From positions 1-55,192 of the forward strand of contig NZ_FOQC01000013.1 in assembly GCF_900113645.1 (NCBI RefSeq): a stretch of DNA of 55,192 bases. Direction: 5' to 3'. Origin of the DNA: Trichococcus flocculiformis. GTDB lineage: Bacteria; Bacillota; Bacilli; Lactobacillales; Aerococcaceae. The notes beneath the pieces were generated by a model that searched no databases, was not told where the DNA came from, and worked only from the letters and a program-made list of their open reading frames with translations. Positions within the stretch are counted from its first letter, which is position 1; each line of letters begins with the position of its first letter. The translations under genes and the position numbers were made by a program. Positions 7,888-17,916 of the stretch are shown piece by piece.

Positions 7888-8796
7888 ATGGAAATGAACC
7901 ACGAGGATCTGACGGTCCGCGATAAGTTGATTTATCATGCAATGACTGGCGTGTGCACGCCACATTTCATGAAGCATCTCTATTTGTCTTGGATGAGGGA
8001 TCCGGATTATTCAATAGAAGAGAACATCAAAGGTTATGTTCCGATGGCCAATGAATCAAAACAGCAGAAACTAAAGTCAGCCATACAAACAGCCTACAGC
8101 AGGATGTCTTATGAGGAATTACTGGAACTTTACCGGAGCAATGATATTCAGATTTTGACCATTCTGGATAATGGTTATCCGGAGGGCTGGTTTAATAGCT
8201 ATCTGCCTCCAATTGTGGTGTTCTGCGCGGGTAATATCGGTTTATTGGAGCAGCCGTGTTTAAGTGTCGTAGGCAGCCGCAGTCCGTCCGCCTATGGAAA
8301 GGCAGTCCTGAATGAAATGATACCGCCGTTGGTTGTGGAGGGCATCACGATGGTGAGCGGGCTCGCCAAGGGAATCGATAAGATGGTTCATGCTTATGCA
8401 ATCGAAAACGGTGGAGCAACGATCGGGGTCATCGGAACAGGGTTGGATGTCACCTATCCAAGAGAAAATGCTTCCCTTCAGCGGAAAATGATGGCGGAAC
8501 AGCTTGTCATCAGTGAGTATCCTTTGGGCTCAAAGCCGGAACGATATCATTTTCCGATGCGAAATCGCTTGATCGCCAATCTCTCATCGGCAACACTGGT
8601 GATCGAGGCAACAGAAAAGAGTGGAAGCCTTATAACTGCGAATCTAGCCTTGCAGGAAAATCGAGATGTTTTTGCGGTCCCAGGAAATATTACCAGCCAC
8701 CTCAGCGTCGGTACCAATCAATTGATAAAGGCCGGTGCTGCTTGCGTTTTGAATGCGACTGACGTGCTGGAGGAAATGAGAACGCAGTGGAACTGA
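7888..8796 (+). CDS. dprA: DNA processing protein DprA (Smf)
   Basis: A 302-residue DprA. It binds incoming single-stranded DNA and loads RecA during natural transformation, and protects ssDNA. The Rossmann-like core shows VVGSRSPSAYG, SGLAKGID and FPMRNRLIA; an N-terminal SAM-like region precedes it, and no C-terminal winged helix is seen. The start is set at ATG 7888 because AAAGGAG precedes it; an upstream in-frame codon at 7846 would begin inside the hairpin arm. The start signal is buried in a terminator-type hairpin (7840-7882), which should hold expression low. The gene order rnhB-dprA-topA is the usual Firmicutes one. Confidence 0.92.
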   Translation: MEMNHEDLTVRDKLIYHAMTGVCTPHFMKHLYLSWMRDPDYSIEENIKGYVPMANESKQQKLKSAIQTAYSRMSYEELLELYRSNDIQILTILDNGYPEGWFNSYLPPIVVFCAGNIGLLEQPCLSVVGSRSPSAYGKAVLNEMIPPLVVEGITMVSGLAKGIDKMVHAYAIENGGATIGVIGTGLDVTYPRENASLQRKMMAEQLVISEYPLGSKPERYHFPMRNRLIANLSSATLVIEATEKSGSLITANLALQENRDVFAVPGNITSHLSVGTNQLIKAGAACVLNATDVLEEMRTQWN

Positions 8797-8819
8797 AGCA
8801 TCTTCGAAATAACTTCCAT

Positions 8820-8849
8820 TTGACAAACACCTAGTTTATGGCATAAGAT
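8820..8849 (+). promoter_or_regulatory. Promoter candidate for topA
   Basis: TTGACA (8820-8825), an 18-base spacer and TAAGAT (8844-8849) lie ~60 bases before the topA start. The -35 is perfect, the -10 matches four of six. Confidence 0.5.
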
Positions 8850-8911
8850 GGGAAACGATTTAAATGACAGAAATATACATACAAAATATTTCGTTGAGAG
8901 GAGTCGTTTCT

Positions 8912-10981
8912 TTGGCTTATAAATATTTAGTCATCGTGGAATCACCTACTAAAGCCAAAACGATAGAAAAGTATCTTGGCAGAAACTATAAAGTGGTAGC
9001 GAGCAAAGGCCACTTACGCGATTTACCAAAGAGTCGAATGGCGGTTGATATCGAAAATGACTACCAACCGGACTATATTTCCATCCGTGGTAAAGGCGAC
9101 CTTATAAAAGAATTGAAAAAATATGGACACAAGGCAGAAAAAATTTACTTGGCTTCCGACCCGGATAGAGAAGGGGAGGCCATCTCATGGCATCTTGCAC
9201 ATTTGTTGGGCTTGGACCCAGCAGACAATATCCGTGTCGTTTATAATGAAGTAACCAAAGATGCAGTTAAAGAAGCACTCAAAAACCCAAGACCGATCAA
9301 TATGGATCTTGTCTCAGCCCAGCAGGCCCGAAGAATCTTGGATCGTCTGGTAGGGTACTCCATTTCACCCATACTATGGAAGAAAGTCAAAAAAGGTTTG
9401 AGTGCCGGACGGGTTCAGTCCGTTGCGCTGAAACTGATCATCAACCGTGAGGAAGAGATTGCCGGTTTCGAGCCTGTGGAGTCTTGGACAATAGACGGCA
9501 CTTTCCTGAAGGACAAACATGTTTTTCAGGCGGCATTTTACGGGTTGGACGGGAAGAAACTGAAGTTGAAGACAAAAGAGGAAGCGGATGCGGTGCTGGA
9601 GAAGATTACATCCAATGTCTTTGAAATCACCGATGTTACGAAGAAACAACAAAAACGTAATCCGGCTCAGCCTTTCACGACTTCCAGCATGCAGCAGGAA
9701 GCCGCCAACAAACTGAATTTCCGTACGCGGAAAACGATGATGGTCGCGCAAGAACTTTACGAAGGGATCGCACTCGGCAAAGAGGGCTCAGTTGGACTGA
9801 TCACCTATATGCGAACGGATTCCACACGTGTTTCAGCCGGTTCGATTGAAGAAGCCCATGAATACATAACAGGTACATATGGCCCAGAATATGCCATCGA
9901 GAAACAACGTGAGAAAAAAAAATCTCAATCGGCGCAGGATGCCCATGAAGCCATCCGTCCTTCAAGTGTTTTGAGGGTTCCAAGCGAAATCGAGCCTTTC
10001 TTGACGAAGGATCAGTTCAAATTGTACCAATTGATTTGGGCACGCTTTTTGGCTAGCCAAATGACTCCGGCAATCTTCGATACGATGAAGGTAGATCTCA
10101 AGCATGAGGATGTTATGTTCCGCGCGACAGGTTCCAAGGAGAACTTTGCCGGTTACCGCAAAGTCTACGTAGAAGGCAATTCCAAGGAAAAAAATAACCT
10201 TCTTCCGGAAATGGCTGTCGGCGATACGGTTTTCTCAAAAGACATCGACCCGAATCAGCATTTCTCACAACCGCCGGCTCGATACTCGGAAGCAACGCTC
10301 ATCAAAGCTTTGGAGGAGAACGGTGTCGGTAGACCTTCGACCTATGCGCCGACAATCGAAACGATCCAGAAGCGTTATTACGTAAAAGTGACAGCAAAAC
10401 GTTTCGAACCAACCGAATTGGGTACGATCGTAAACGGTTTGATTTCCACTTATTTCCCGGATATCGTGAATATTTCCTTCACTGCCGGGATGGAACAAGA
10501 TCTAGACAGTGTCGAAGAGGGAGAAATGGAATGGGTTAAAGTAGTCGATCGTTTTTATAAGCCATTCGCCGAAGAGCTAGCGAAAGCGGAAGTCGAGATC
10601 GAAAAAATTGAGATCAAGGACGAGCCTGCCGGATTCGATTGCGAATTATGCGGCCATCCGATGGTCATCAAAATCGGCAGATTCGGAAAATTCTATGCAT
10701 GCAGCAATTTCCCGGAATGTCGCAACACGAAGCCGATCGTCAAGAAAATCAACGTGACGTGTCCTGTGTGCAAAAAAGGCGAGGTCATCGAGAGGAAATC
10801 CAAGAAAAATCGGATATTCTATGGGTGTGATCGTTACCCAGAGTGCGAATTCATCTCCTGGGACAAACCGATTGGCCGTGATTGCCCGAAATGTCAACAG
10901 TATCTTGTTGAGAAGAAGGTCAAAGGCGGCATCCAAGTGAAATGCAGTCATTGTGAATACGAGGAAGACATACAGAAATAA
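8912..10981 (+). CDS. topA: DNA topoisomerase I (type IA)
   Basis: A 689-residue type IA topoisomerase that relaxes negative supercoils. The N-terminal Toprim domain shows [18 protein letters not shown] and SDPDREGEA; the catalytic Tyr299 lies in [10 protein letters not shown]. Three C-terminal zinc ribbons follow, each with paired cysteines (starting CELCG, CPVCK and CPKCQ), and probably bind ssDNA. I chose the TTG start at 8912 because AGAGGAG precedes it and the product then begins [12 protein letters not shown] like homologues; an ATG 48 bases upstream lacks a site. The next gene trmFO follows after 17 bases. Confidence 0.96.
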   Translation: MAYKYLVIVESPTKAKTIEKYLGRNYKVVASKGHLRDLPKSRMAVDIENDYQPDYISIRGKGDLIKELKKYGHKAEKIYLASDPDREGEAISWHLAHLLGLDPADNIRVVYNEVTKDAVKEALKNPRPINMDLVSAQQARRILDRLVGYSISPILWKKVKKGLSAGRVQSVALKLIINREEEIAGFEPVESWTIDGTFLKDKHVFQAAFYGLDGKKLKLKTKEEADAVLEKITSNVFEITDVTKKQQKRNPAQPFTTSSMQQEAANKLNFRTRKTMMVAQELYEGIALGKEGSVGLITYMRTDSTRVSAGSIEEAHEYITGTYGPEYAIEKQREKKKSQSAQDAHEAIRPSSVLRVPSEIEPFLTKDQFKLYQLIWARFLASQMTPAIFDTMKVDLKHEDVMFRATGSKENFAGYRKVYVEGNSKEKNNLLPEMAVGDTVFSKDIDPNQHFSQPPARYSEATLIKALEENGVGRPSTYAPTIETIQKRYYVKVTAKRFEPTELGTIVNGLISTYFPDIVNISFTAGMEQDLDSVEEGEMEWVKVVDRFYKPFAEELAKAEVEIEKIEIKDEPAGFDCELCGHPMVIKIGRFGKFYACSNFPECRNTKPIVKKINVTCPVCKKGEVIERKSKKNRIFYGCDRYPECEFISWDKPIGRDCPKCQQYLVEKKVKGGIQVKCSHCEYEEDIQK

Positions 10982-10998
10982 CGTTATGGAGGCATACT

Positions 10999-12309
10999 AT
11001 GACAAGTAGAAGAGTTACCGTGATCGGAGCCGGCTTGGCCGGAAGCGAAGCGGCTTTTCAAATAGCGGAGCAGGGTATCCAAGTCGATCTCTATGAGATG
11101 AGGCCGAAAAAGATGATGCCTGCCCACCATACTTCAGGCTTCGCGGAATTGGTCTGTACCAATTCACTGCGGGCGAACCAAGTCACGAACGCCGCCGGAT
11201 TGATAAAGGAAGAAATGCGTCATCTGAATTCCCTCATCATCCAAGCGGCTGATGCGACCGCGCTTCCTGCGGGCGGCGCTTTGGCGGTCGATCGAGAAAA
11301 TTTTTCAGCTTATGTTACGAAAGCATTGGAAGAACATCCCAATATCACAATCCATCTGGATGAGCTGACGGAATTGCCTGAAGGGATCACGGTGGTAGCG
11401 ACTGGCCCTTTGACTTCTGAACCATTAAGCCAATCGATTCAACATTTCATTGAAACGGAAGGATTGTACTTCTATGATGCCGCCGCACCCGTGTTGGAAA
11501 AAGATAGCATCAATATGGAGAAGGTTTACTTGAAGTCGCGTTATGACAAAGGTGAAGCCGCCTACCTGAACTGTCCGATGACCAAAGAGGAATTCGAAAA
11601 CTTCTATCATGAACTGATTACGGCTGAAGTAGCCCCATTGAAAGAATTCGAGGAAGAAAAATATTTCGATGGGTGCATGCCATTCGAAGTGATGGCCTCA
11701 AGAGGTGAAAAAACGTTGCTGTTCGGTCCGATGAAACCGGTCGGACTGGAAGATCCGAAGACTGGAAAGATTCCCTATGCGGTTGTGCAGCTCCGTCAGG
11801 ACAACGCTGCCGGATCCCTATACAATATTGTCGGTTTCCAGACTCACCTGAAATGGGGAGAGCAGAAACGGATCCTGCGAATGATCCCGGGGTTGGAAAA
11901 TGTTGAGATTGTACGTTACGGAGTCATGCATCGGAATACGTTCCTGAACTCTCCAAAAATTCTGCGCGCCACCTATCAGAGCCAAAAACGCGACGACCTG
12001 TTCTTCGCCGGCCAGATGACCGGAGTTGAAGGATATGTCGAGAGTGCTGCAAGCGGGCTGTTGGCTGGCCTCAATGCCGCCAGAATGGCGAGCGGACAGG
12101 AATGTGTTGTCTTCCCGAAAGAGACGATGATCGGTGCGATGTCCCACTACATCACAAATACAGACAGCAAACATTTCCAACCGATGAACGCCAACTTCGG
12201 GATCATTGAACCTTTAGGCGGCAAGAAAATCCGCGATAAACAGCTCAAAAACCAGATGATAGCCGATAAAGCATTGGCTGCTCTGGACGAATTCGTGCAA
12301 ACGATTTAA
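10999..12309 (+). CDS. trmFO: Methylenetetrahydrofolate-tRNA-(uracil-54 C5)-methyltransferase TrmFO
   Basis: A 436-residue FAD and folate enzyme that makes ribothymidine at position 54 of tRNA in most Gram-positives, using 5,10-methylene-THF instead of SAM. The N-terminal dinucleotide fold [12 protein letters not shown] binds FAD; the cysteine-bearing block [12 protein letters not shown] and the C-terminal [16 protein letters not shown] are family signatures. The ATG follows ATGGAGG. It sits between topA and xerC as in B. subtilis (gid). A hairpin follows that carries the xerC start signals. Confidence 0.96.
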   Translation: MTSRRVTVIGAGLAGSEAAFQIAEQGIQVDLYEMRPKKMMPAHHTSGFAELVCTNSLRANQVTNAAGLIKEEMRHLNSLIIQAADATALPAGGALAVDRENFSAYVTKALEEHPNITIHLDELTELPEGITVVATGPLTSEPLSQSIQHFIETEGLYFYDAAAPVLEKDSINMEKVYLKSRYDKGEAAYLNCPMTKEEFENFYHELITAEVAPLKEFEEEKYFDGCMPFEVMASRGEKTLLFGPMKPVGLEDPKTGKIPYAVVQLRQDNAAGSLYNIVGFQTHLKWGEQKRILRMIPGLENVEIVRYGVMHRNTFLNSPKILRATYQSQKRDDLFFAGQMTGVEGYVESAASGLLAGLNAARMASGQECVVFPKETMIGAMSHYITNTDSKHFQPMNANFGIIEPLGGKKIRDKQLKNQMIADKALAALDEFVQTI

Positions 12310-12327
12310 GTTCGCCAACTTACATTG

Positions 12328-12380
12328 AAATCTCTCCAACATTGTGATAAATTTAGTCATAAGATGTTGGAGGGATTTTT
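12328..12380 (+). terminator. Terminator-like hairpin carrying the xerC ribosome binding site
   Basis: AAATCTCTCCAACAT (12328-12342) pairs over 15 bases, with one G-T pair, with ATGTTGGAGGGATTT (12364-12378), and T residues continue to the TTG start of xerC at 12381. The Shine-Dalgarno GGAGGG is in the right arm. This repeats the layout seen before dprA. Confidence 0.75.
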
Positions 12381-13307
12381 TTGTCTAATCAAGAATTAAT
12401 CGATCGTTTCATAAAATATTTGGCTATCGAGAGGCGCTATTCCGACGAAACCGTCAAGGCCTATCTGTTTGACCTGAAAAAATTTGAATCCTTTCTTGAG
12501 GAAAGTGGAACCAGCAATTTGCTGGCGGTGAAATTGTATGATGTCCGACTGTATTTGAGTTTTTTGGACGAACAAAAACTGAGTCGGAATACGATTTCGC
12601 GCACATTGTCCAGCCTGAGGGGATTCTATCACTTCCTGATCCGCAATGACCTTCTTGATGAAAACCCTTTATCCTATATCTCATTCAAGAAAAAGCAATT
12701 GCGTTTGCCGCAGTACTTATACGAAGAAGAGTTGGAAAAACTATTGCGCGCAGCCGAAGGGACGGAAATGCTCGACTATCGGAACCGAGCGCTGGTGGAA
12801 TTGTTTTATGCGACCGGAATGCGTGTCAGCGAGTGCAAGAACATCAAGTTACAGGATGTTTCCTTCGAATTGGGTGTCATTTTAATTTTCGGAAAAGGAA
12901 ACAAAGAACGTTATGTGCCCTTCGGCCATTATGCCGCCGCTGCCATTCAGGAATATCTGGAAATGACCCGGACAGAATTGATGGCTAAACACCAACGCAA
13001 TCACGATTATCTCTTTGTGAGCCGCTTGGGTGATCCGCTCACGGCAGGCGGTATTGAATACATATTAAAACAGATCATGAAAAAAACCGGATTGACCGGT
13101 ACCTTGCATCCGCATATGCTGCGGCATACGTTTGCGACCGATATGTTGAACAACGGAGCAGATATGCGGACAGTCCAGGAACTTTTAGGACATGCTAGCC
13201 TGTCTTCCACGCAAATATACACTCATGTAACGAAAGATGCCCTCCAAAGGAATTACAACAAATTCCATCCACGGGCGAAACGGGACAGCAAAAAACAGGG
13301 GGAATAA
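12381..13307 (+). CDS. xerC: Tyrosine recombinase XerC (CodV)
   Basis: A 308-residue tyrosine recombinase that with XerD resolves chromosome dimers at dif. The catalytic set is complete: Arg148 (TGMRVSE), Lys172, His245 and Arg248 (HPHMLRHT), His271 (LGHASL) and nucleophile Tyr280 (TQIYTH). An N-terminal SAM-like DNA-binding domain spans ~1-90. The start codon is TTG, right after a hairpin whose right arm holds the ribosome binding site. It heads the xerC-hslV-hslU-codY cluster; in B. subtilis the same four genes form the cod operon. hslV begins four bases downstream. Confidence 0.94.
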   Translation: MSNQELIDRFIKYLAIERRYSDETVKAYLFDLKKFESFLEESGTSNLLAVKLYDVRLYLSFLDEQKLSRNTISRTLSSLRGFYHFLIRNDLLDENPLSYISFKKKQLRLPQYLYEEELEKLLRAAEGTEMLDYRNRALVELFYATGMRVSECKNIKLQDVSFELGVILIFGKGNKERYVPFGHYAAAAIQEYLEMTRTELMAKHQRNHDYLFVSRLGDPLTAGGIEYILKQIMKKTGLTGTLHPHMLRHTFATDMLNNGADMRTVQELLGHASLSSTQIYTHVTKDALQRNYNKFHPRAKRDSKKQGE

Positions 13308-13310
13308 CAA

Positions 13311-13835
13311 ATGACAACAATCTGCGCAGTGCAGCACAACGGACGTTCAGCCATGGCGGGTGATGGCCAGGTAACGATGGGGGAATCCGTCATCATGAAA
13401 GGGACCGCAAAAAAAATCAGACGCATCTATCATGATGAAGTCATCGTCGGTTTCGCAGGCGGCGTAGCGGATGCGTTCACCCTTGAGGACAAATTTGAAG
13501 AGAAACTGAATCAGTACAAAGGAAACTTGCTGCGCGCCTCCATTGAGGTGGCTAAAGAATGGCGGGGAGATCGCGCTCTTCAGAAACTGGAGGCGTTGTT
13601 GATCGTCATGAACAAGGAACAGATGCTGCTTGTTTCCGGAAGTGGGGAAGTCATCGAACCGGATGATGGCATCCTGACGATCGGATCGGGCGGAAATTAT
13701 GCCTTGGCTGCAGCAAGAGCGCTGAAAAGAAGAGGCTCCGATCTTTCCGCTAAGGAAATCGCCTACGAAAGCCTCAAAATCGCCTCAGAAATCTGCGTAT
13801 TTACTAACGAAAACATCATTGTTGAAGAATTTTAG
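13311..13835 (+). CDS. hslV: ATP-dependent protease peptidase subunit HslV (ClpQ)
   Basis: A 174-residue proteasome-like peptidase that works in a two-ring complex with HslU. After removal of Met the chain starts Thr-Thr-Ile-Cys, so Thr2 is the N-terminal nucleophile. This is the E. coli type rather than the B. subtilis CodW form, which uses Ser. GDGQVTMG and [12 protein letters not shown] are family signatures. It follows xerC by three bases and precedes hslU by 16, so co-translation is likely. Confidence 0.95.
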   Translation: MTTICAVQHNGRSAMAGDGQVTMGESVIMKGTAKKIRRIYHDEVIVGFAGGVADAFTLEDKFEEKLNQYKGNLLRASIEVAKEWRGDRALQKLEALLIVMNKEQMLLVSGSGEVIEPDDGILTIGSGGNYALAAARALKRRGSDLSAKEIAYESLKIASEICVFTNENIIVEEF

Positions 13836-13851
13836 ATAGGTGGCTAATATA

Positions 13852-15261
13852 ATGAAGGAACAGCACAACAGAACACCCAGAGAAATCGTCAAGGAGCTCG
13901 ATCGTTATATCATCGGCCAGGATGCCGCAAAAAAAGCAATCGCTGTCGCTTTGCGGAATCGCTACCGGAGACAAAAATTGGATGCCGATATGCAAAAAGA
14001 AGTGACGCCGAAAAATATTCTGATGATCGGGCCGACCGGGGTAGGAAAGACCGAGCTGGCGAGACGCTTGGCCTTATTGGTCGAAGCACCCTTCGTCAAG
14101 GTCGAGGCCACTAAATTCACAGAGGTCGGCTATGTCGGCCGCGACGTTGAGTCGATGGTCCGGGACCTGATGGAGAACGCCATTCAGATTGTCGAAAAGC
14201 AGAAGCGTAGCGATGTCTATGCGAAAGCCTATGAGGCTGCTTTAGAAAGGCTCTCAAAGGTAATGAGGCCGGGTACCAAAAAAGCTAAGCCCAAACAGGA
14301 AGGTATGAATGACTGGCAAAATATGTTCAAGAATCTAGGGATGCCTCTGCCGGAAAGTCAGGAAGAAGAAGTTGAAGAAGTGACCGCCGAAATCGCCAAG
14401 AGCAGAGCGGAAATCATTGAACAATTGCGTAAAGGACTTCTGAATAAGCGTGAAGTCTCCATAAAAGTGGAGGAAAAACAAGCAAATCCCTTAGGTGGCG
14501 GCGGAAACAACGAACAAATGATGATGCTTCAGTCGGCATTCGAATCCATGACGCCGAAAAAGAAAATCCAGCGGACACTTTTGGTCGAAGATGCTATCGA
14601 GGTACTTGTGCAGGAAGAAACCGACAAACTGGTCAACAAGGATGATATTTCGCAGGAAGCTTTGAAGTTGGCCGAAACCAACGGCATCATTTTCATCGAT
14701 GAAATCGATAAGATCACTTCCAAATCACAAAATTCAGGTGAAGTGTCGCGGGAAGGTGTGCAACGGGATATCCTTCCGATTGTCGAAGGAAGCCAGGTTT
14801 CCACCAAGTATGGGACACTCCAAACAGATCACATCCTCTTCATCGCATCCGGCGCGTTCCATGTTTCCAAGCCAAGCGATCTCATCCCGGAACTGCAAGG
14901 TCGTTTCCCGATCCGCGTAGAATTAAATGACCTTACGGAAGATGATTTCGTCAGAATCCTTACCGAACCCAATAATGCGATGCTAAAGCAGTACACTGCG
15001 TTGTTGGCAACTGAAGACGTCGATATCACTTTCACCCAGGAAGCTATCCGGAAGATGGCTGCCATCGCGACTGAGGTTAACCAGGAAACCGATAACATCG
15101 GAGCTAGACGGCTGCATACGATCATGGAAAAATTATTGGAGGATTTGTTGTTCGAAGCTTCCGAAATACCTGGTACAGAAATTACCATAACAGAACATTA
15201 TGTCGATGAAAAGCTTGAGAAAATTGTAGAAAATAAAGATTTAAGAAGATATATCCTTTAA
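13852..15261 (+). CDS. hslU: ATP-dependent protease ATPase subunit HslU (ClpY)
   Basis: A 469-residue AAA+ unfoldase that feeds substrates into HslV. The Walker A motif GPTGVGKT lies at 60-67 and Walker B IIFIDEID later; an intermediate I-domain (about 105-240) is rich in charged residues, and the chain ends in DLRRYIL as HslU proteins do, the tail that inserts into HslV. ATG 13852 is preferred because AGGTGG lies eight bases before it; GTG at 13840 is in frame but overlaps that site. codY follows 72 bases downstream. Confidence 0.95.
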   Translation: MKEQHNRTPREIVKELDRYIIGQDAAKKAIAVALRNRYRRQKLDADMQKEVTPKNILMIGPTGVGKTELARRLALLVEAPFVKVEATKFTEVGYVGRDVESMVRDLMENAIQIVEKQKRSDVYAKAYEAALERLSKVMRPGTKKAKPKQEGMNDWQNMFKNLGMPLPESQEEEVEEVTAEIAKSRAEIIEQLRKGLLNKREVSIKVEEKQANPLGGGGNNEQMMMLQSAFESMTPKKKIQRTLLVEDAIEVLVQEETDKLVNKDDISQEALKLAETNGIIFIDEIDKITSKSQNSGEVSREGVQRDILPIVEGSQVSTKYGTLQTDHILFIASGAFHVSKPSDLIPELQGRFPIRVELNDLTEDDFVRILTEPNNAMLKQYTALLATEDVDITFTQEAIRKMAAIATEVNQETDNIGARRLHTIMEKLLEDLLFEASEIPGTEITITEHYVDEKLEKIVENKDLRRYIL

Positions 15262-15333
15262 GCATAAATAATCCCCTTCAGGATAGATAAACCTTGTGGA
15301 TATTTTCTGATGGATGATCGTATGGGGGGAAAC

Positions 15334-16152
15334 ATGGACGAATTATTAGAAAAGTTGAGAAGGATCAACCACATGCTTCAAAAAGAGGGTGGGTTTGTCA
15401 CTAACAGTGGCGAAGCGACAGCATTGCCTTTTACGGAAATGGCAAGCGTACTTGGTGATATTTTAAGAGCCAACACGTATCTGATCGATCTATCCGGAAA
15501 TCTATTGGGCTACAGCGAGGCGACCGATATCAACAATACCCGCATCAAACAAATGCTGGAGGATAAGAAATTTCCGGAACAGTATGCCCAAAATCTCTCT
15601 GCTTTATTTCAAACGACCGCGAATATCGGCATTGAATCTGATTTCACTGCCTTTCCGATTGAGAGTAGAGACTTGTTTATTACAGGTGTCACAACAATCG
15701 TTCCGATTTTTGCTTCCGGCAAGCGTTTGGGGAGTTTGATTTTGGCACGTATGTTTCCGGCTTTTGACAGCAGCGACTTGATTCTTGCCGAACACGGGGC
15801 CACCGTAATCGGTATTGAGTTGCTGCATAGCATCAATTTGCGTACGGAAGAGGCAACAAGAGTGACGACACTGATCCAAATTGCAATAAAATCCTTGTCT
15901 TTCAGCGAACTGGAAGCAGTCAAAGCTATTTTTGAGAGTTTTCCATCCTTAGAGGAACGCATCACCGCATCGAAAATTGCGGAAGAAAAAAATATAACGC
16001 GCTCCGTGATTGTGAATGCTTTAAGGAAGCTGGAATCAGCCGGCATTCTCGAGACGAGATCGCTCGGCATGAAGGGGACATTCATCAGAGTCGTTTCCCC
16101 AGAATTGCTTGATGCTTTAAAAAAGGCTTTGAATCAAAGAAATGATCAGTAA
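15334..16152 (+). CDS. codY: Global transcriptional regulator CodY
   Basis: A 272-residue CodY. The N-terminal GAF domain (about 1-160) binds Ile, Leu or Val, and a C-terminal winged helix (about 205-255; ASKIAEEKNITRSVIVNALRKL is its core) binds DNA. CodY represses amino-acid synthesis and peptide uptake in rich medium. The start ATG 15334 follows GGGGGGA; an in-frame ATG at 15310 has no site. The N-terminus has a short insert (NSGEAT region) relative to the 259-residue B. subtilis protein. Likely targets in this window are the ilv operon, which has a CodY-box candidate at 44803-44817, and opp. Confidence 0.95.
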   Translation: MDELLEKLRRINHMLQKEGGFVTNSGEATALPFTEMASVLGDILRANTYLIDLSGNLLGYSEATDINNTRIKQMLEDKKFPEQYAQNLSALFQTTANIGIESDFTAFPIESRDLFITGVTTIVPIFASGKRLGSLILARMFPAFDSSDLILAEHGATVIGIELLHSINLRTEEATRVTTLIQIAIKSLSFSELEAVKAIFESFPSLEERITASKIAEEKNITRSVIVNALRKLESAGILETRSLGMKGTFIRVVSPELLDALKKALNQRNDQ

Positions 16153-16188
16153 TCAAATTGGTGTAAAGCCAAACTAGGGGGAAATGTC

Positions 16189-17061
16189 ATGGAGTTTGTA
16201 ATCGAAAATGAGCACCTTATAGTAACCGTAAAAGATAAAGGTGCAGAAGTATCCAGTGTAATCGCAAAGAAAACTGGTATCGAATATATTTGGCAAGCTG
16301 ATGAGAAAGTTTGGAACAGACATGCCCCTGTCCTATTTCCTTTCGTAGGACGCCTGAAGGAGGACTCCTTCCGATATAAAGGTAACACTTATCCAATGGG
16401 ACAACACGGTTTTGCCCGCGACTCGAAATTTTCAGTGCATGAGCGTCTGACTGACAGCATTACGTTCATTCTTGCGCCGAACGGTCACTTCAAAGATGTT
16501 TATCCATTTTTGTTTGAATTGCAGTTGACTTATCAATTGTTCGAGAACCAGTTGTCCGTCATTTACAAGGTGAAGAATCTTGATGAAAATACGATGTATT
16601 ATTCGATTGGGGGGCATCCAGGCTTTAACGTTCCGTTGACGGAGGGTGAGGCATTCGAAGATTATTACGTCAAGATGACTCCTGAAACTTCCCGAGAGCG
16701 CTTATTGCTGGAAGGGCCGTATCTAGCCGCAGACAAAGCACTTGAAGTGGAGCAGAACAATTTCCCGCTGCAAAGAGAACTATTCCAGAATGATGCCATT
16801 ATTTTGAAAACACCGGAACCGACGACGGTGACGTTGGCATCTAAAAAAGGCGAGCACGGAGTTACAATGTCCTATGAAGATTTTGACTACTTAGGTATTT
16901 GGACGAAGCCGCAGCAAGACGCAACTTACGTCTGTTTGGAACCTTGGTGCGGATTGGCTGACAGGTCGGATTCGGATGGGGTGTTGGAACGGAAAACAGC
17001 CATCCAACCACTTGAACCAGGAAATAAACGTTATTATGTCCACAGGATCGCGTTCTTCTAG
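16189..17061 (+). CDS. Aldose 1-epimerase family protein (LacX-like)
   Basis: A 290-residue galactose mutarotase-fold protein. GAEVSSV near the N-terminus, the RHAPVLFPFVGRL block, GQHGFARD and IGGHPGFNVP are typical of the LacX/YihR-like branch, with the two His residues (in GQHGFARD and GGHPGF) as probable catalytic residues. It should interconvert alpha and beta anomers of an aldose or a phosphorylated sugar; the substrate cannot be named from sequence. The start follows AGGGGGAAATGTC. It is 36 bases after codY and ends before a strong two-way terminator. Confidence 0.88.
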   Translation: MEFVIENEHLIVTVKDKGAEVSSVIAKKTGIEYIWQADEKVWNRHAPVLFPFVGRLKEDSFRYKGNTYPMGQHGFARDSKFSVHERLTDSITFILAPNGHFKDVYPFLFELQLTYQLFENQLSVIYKVKNLDENTMYYSIGGHPGFNVPLTEGEAFEDYYVKMTPETSRERLLLEGPYLAADKALEVEQNNFPLQRELFQNDAIILKTPEPTTVTLASKKGEHGVTMSYEDFDYLGIWTKPQQDATYVCLEPWCGLADRSDSDGVLERKTAIQPLEPGNKRYYVHRIAFF

Positions 17062-17083
17062 ATCGTTGCCTAGTTACACTAAA

Positions 17084-17130
17084 AAGGCAGGACCGTAAAT
17101 CAGCAATGATTTACGGTCCTGCCTTATTCT
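17084..17130. terminator. Two-way terminator between epimerase gene and plsY
   Basis: A perfect 19-base stem (17084-17102 with 17107-17125) closes on a GCAA tetraloop. A residues flank the left side and T-rich sequence the right, so it serves both converging genes. Confidence 0.9.
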
Positions 17131-17131
17131 T

Positions 17132-17734
17132 TTATTCTTTGACGCTCTTTGATTTGTAGCCGAAAGGTACTTTGCTTTCTGTCCCATTCTTGATCCGGTA
17201 AATGTTGGAACGGTGACGATAGATGATGAAAACCGTCAAAAGGATCGTCACAATCGTCAACGGCCAATCCTTAAAAAAGAAGGAAAGGAAAATTGCCGTA
17301 AAACAGACCAATATGCTGGATAAGCTGACCATTCTGGAAAAATAAAGATAGATGACGAAAGCGATGATGGCTTCTGTGAAAAAAAGGGGGTTATAAGCCA
17401 AAATGATGCCGCCGCTTGTAGCGACTGCCTTACCACCTTTGAATCCCGCAAAAAGGGGATAGGTATGCCCTAATGCTGCCACAACACCGGCCAGCAAAGG
17501 GTGAATTTCAGCCCCTAACCATATCGGTAGTAAAGTTGCCGCCGAGCCTTTCAGCATGTCCATGATCAAGACGATTGTACCAGCTTTTTTCCCTAAAACG
17601 CGGAAGGTATTCGTCGTTCCGCTGTTCCCGCTGCCGTATGTGCGGATGTCTGTATGATAAAAATATTTTCCAATCCAAATGCCTGAAGGGATGGAACCCA
17701 AAAGATAGGCCAGGACGATGACGACTGCTGTCAT
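17132..17734 (-). CDS. plsY: Glycerol-3-phosphate acyltransferase PlsY
   Basis: A 200-residue membrane enzyme that acylates glycerol-3-phosphate using acyl-phosphate, the first step of phospholipid synthesis in Gram-positives. The signatures [19 protein letters not shown] and [10 protein letters not shown] match the three conserved PlsY motifs, and about five membrane segments are visible. ATG 17734 is chosen with AGGAG ten bases upstream; GTG 17740 is in frame but only four bases from the site. It is divergent from parE, the standard lactic acid bacterial and Bacillus arrangement. Confidence 0.93.
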   Translation of the reverse strand: MTAVVIVLAYLLGSIPSGIWIGKYFYHTDIRTYGSGNSGTTNTFRVLGKKAGTIVLIMDMLKGSAATLLPIWLGAEIHPLLAGVVAALGHTYPLFAGFKGGKAVATSGGIILAYNPLFFTEAIIAFVIYLYFSRMVSLSSILVCFTAIFLSFFFKDWPLTIVTILLTVFIIYRHRSNIYRIKNGTESKVPFGYKSKSVKE

Positions 17735-17844
17735 TCTCACTTCACTCCTAATTTAAAACTCCAATATAAAACAATTCCAGTTCATTTTACCATTTAATCC
17801 ACATTTTTCCTATAGGAGTCAGAATTCTGTCTTATTTTTAATAC

Positions 17845-17873
17845 TTTTCAAAGTGAAAATTATACAGTATGAT
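17845..17873 (+). promoter_or_regulatory. Promoter candidate for parE-parC
   Basis: TTTTCA (17845-17850), 17 bases, TATGAT (17868-17873). The -35 lies in the dyad TTTTCA-AAG-TGAAAA, which could be an operator, though no regulator can be named. Confidence 0.5.
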
Positions 17874-17916
17874 AGAATAGATGTTCGGTTCAGAACAGAG
17901 ATGAAGGAGTTTTTTT

